A stretch of DNA of 64,000 nt from Myxocyprinus asiaticus (taxonomy: Eukaryota; Chordata; Actinopteri; Cypriniformes; Catostomidae): positions 20,737,197 through 20,801,196 of the forward strand of contig NC_059356.1 in NCBI RefSeq assembly GCF_019703515.2, given 5' to 3'. The stretch's first letter is position 1. Each line of letters begins with the position of its first letter. Shown one piece after another: positions 62,863 to 64,000 of this stretch. The position numbers and the translations under genes were made by a program. The notes below the pieces were generated by a model. That model made no database searches and had not been told where the DNA came from. It was given only the letters and a program-made list of their open reading frames with translations.

Positions 62863-63879
62863 GTGTGGCATCTCAGGCTCTGCCCCACCGCGAGGCCCCA
62901 CCCACTGGAACGTCCGACGAGATTGTCCCATTGGTTCCCCTCACCCAGAGCTTGGACGCGTGGCTTGCGCTTTCCAAACCATCGCAATGGCTGGTCCGGA
63001 CCATCCGACTCAGCTACACAATTCAGTTCGCCAGGCGTCCACCCAGGAAACGCTACCTTGTGCGCAGAAATCGCTACCCTCCTACGGAAGGGTGCAATAG
63101 AGCCTGTCCCTCCAGCCGAGATGAAGAAGGGATTTTACAGCCCCTACTTCATTGTACCGAAGAAAGGCGGTGGGTTGCGGCCAATCTTGGACCTGTGAGT
63201 ACTGAACTGGGCCTTACACAGACTCCCATTCAAGATGCTGACGCAAAAACCCATTCTAGCGAGCGTCCGGCATCAAGATTGGTTCGCAGCGGTAGACCTG
63301 AAGGACGCGTACTTCCATGTCTCGATTCTACCTCGACACAGACCCTTCCAGCGGTTTGCATTCGAGGGTCGGGCGTATCAGTACAAGGTCCTCCCTTTCG
63401 GCCTGTCCTTGTCCCCTCACATCTTCACGAAGGTCGCAGAGGCAGCCCTTGCCCCGTTAAGGGAAGTGGGCATTCGCATCCTCAACTATCTCGATGACTG
63501 GCTAATCCTAGCTCACTCTCGGGATATGTTGTGTGCACACAGGTACCTGGTGCTCTCGCACCTCAGCCGACTAGGGCCTCAGGTCAACTGGGAAAAGAGC
63601 AAGCTCCTCCCGGTTTAGAGCATCTCTTTTCTCGGCTTGGAGTTGGACTCAGTCTCGATGACGGCGCGCCTCACGAACAAGCGCACACAGTCGGTGCTGA
63701 CCTGTTTGAAGGTGTTCAGACAGAAGACAGCGGTTCCACTGACACTTCAGAGGCTCCTGGGGCATATAGCATCCTTAGCGGTGGCCACTCCGCTCGGGTT
63801 GATGCACATGAGACCGCTTCAGCACTGGCTCCAGACTCGAGATGGGCATGGCGCCGCGGGACACATCGCGTGGCCATAA
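62863..63879 (+). pseudogene. DIRS copy 2 reverse transcriptase, two in-frame stops
   Basis: One frame covers AEIATLLRKGAIEPVPPAEM, GFYSPYFIVPKKGGGLRPIL, a TGA at 63196-63198, then NWALHRLPFKMLT, WFAAVDLKDAYFHVSIL, VLPFGLSLSPHIFTKV, and NYLDDW with catalytic YLDD at 63487-63498. A TAG at 63616-63618 is followed in frame by SISFLGLELDSVSMTARL and GLMHMRPLQHWLQ. The first stop sits where related elements have an arginine codon, fitting a CGA-to-TGA change. RT catalytic residues remain. Confidence 0.88.
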
Positions 63880-63964
63880 CGCGGTCTGTCACCGCCTCTT
63901 CAGCCCTTGGACCAACCTCACATTTCTACGGGCAGGCGTTCCCCTAGAGCAGGTCTCCAGGCGT

Positions 63965-64000
63965 GTCATGGTTATGACAGATGCTTCCAAAACAGGCTGG
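63965..64000 (+). pseudogene. DIRS copy 2 RNase H, first residues only
   Basis: VMVMTDASKTGW in the next frame matches the opening of the RNase H domain (compare VVTMDASNPG in copy 1) with its first catalytic Asp. The frame differs from the RT frame, so a frameshift lies between 63880 and 63964. The rest is cut by the window end. Confidence 0.75.

Larger units (their letters stand above)
60547..64000 (+). mobile_element. DIRS-type retrotransposon, copy 2 (runs past window end)
   Basis: A leader with gacattgtgtcgatgtagtg (about 60566) and gtgacactaggggtcactct precedes a TATA-like gggtataaaaggagctgg at about 60688. gag-like, RT and the start of RNase H follow on the + strand. The recombinase should lie beyond base 64000. 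The element is GC-rich against an AT-rich intron and is carried in the sense direction of the host gene. Confidence 0.88.

Overview
The window is animal genomic DNA, most likely from a teleost fish and probably a cyprinid-type one. It is AT-rich and intron-dominated, full of short palindromic DNA transposons, Tc1-like elements, piggyBac, DIRS retrotransposons and a tRNA-derived SINE. There are no operons or bacterial signals. The species call is an inference from repeat style and from the one host gene seen.

That host gene is an internal part of a sidekick cell-adhesion gene (sdk; best match by recollection is sdk1), on the + strand. Seven short exons can be placed at 7305-7438, 42029-42140, 44380-44570, 49494-49577, 52431-52625, 58087-58203 and 59726-59893. 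All have AG/GT borders and their intron phases join into one open frame of 333 complete codons. They encode the end of one immunoglobulin domain and the next three Ig domains. Exons upstream (signal peptide, first Ig domains) and downstream (last Ig domain, fibronectin III repeats, membrane anchor, PDZ-binding tail) lie outside the window.

Everything else is intron. 1-7304: pyrimidine tracts, a SINE and palindromic elements. 7439-42028 (34.6 kb): an inverted-repeat composite element at 8.2-10.2 kb, a decayed DIRS element at 11.2-14.2 kb, a hAT-type MITE with target duplication at 16.4 kb, an unclassified CA-rich repeat ending in a strong hairpin at 19.65-20.8 kb, a Tc1 remnant at 23.9 kb, an L2-type LINE tail at 26.4 kb, a decayed piggyBac transposase gene at 29.7-31.6 kb, other MITEs, and a SINE with an 11-bp target duplication at 38.0 kb. 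42141-59725: Tc1-type MITEs, a nearly complete but broken Tc1 element at 46362-47985, a GATA/GACA microsatellite, a palindromic element carrying a nested Harbinger-like insertion, and a piggyBac-type MITE. After the last exon a second DIRS element begins near 60.55 kb and runs off the window end.

No new gene system is evident. The items most worth a second look are the 20.7-kb hairpin, the nested insertions with readable target duplications, the G9 run beside the acceptor of the fifth exon, and the transposon boundaries about 34 nt downstream of two exons.
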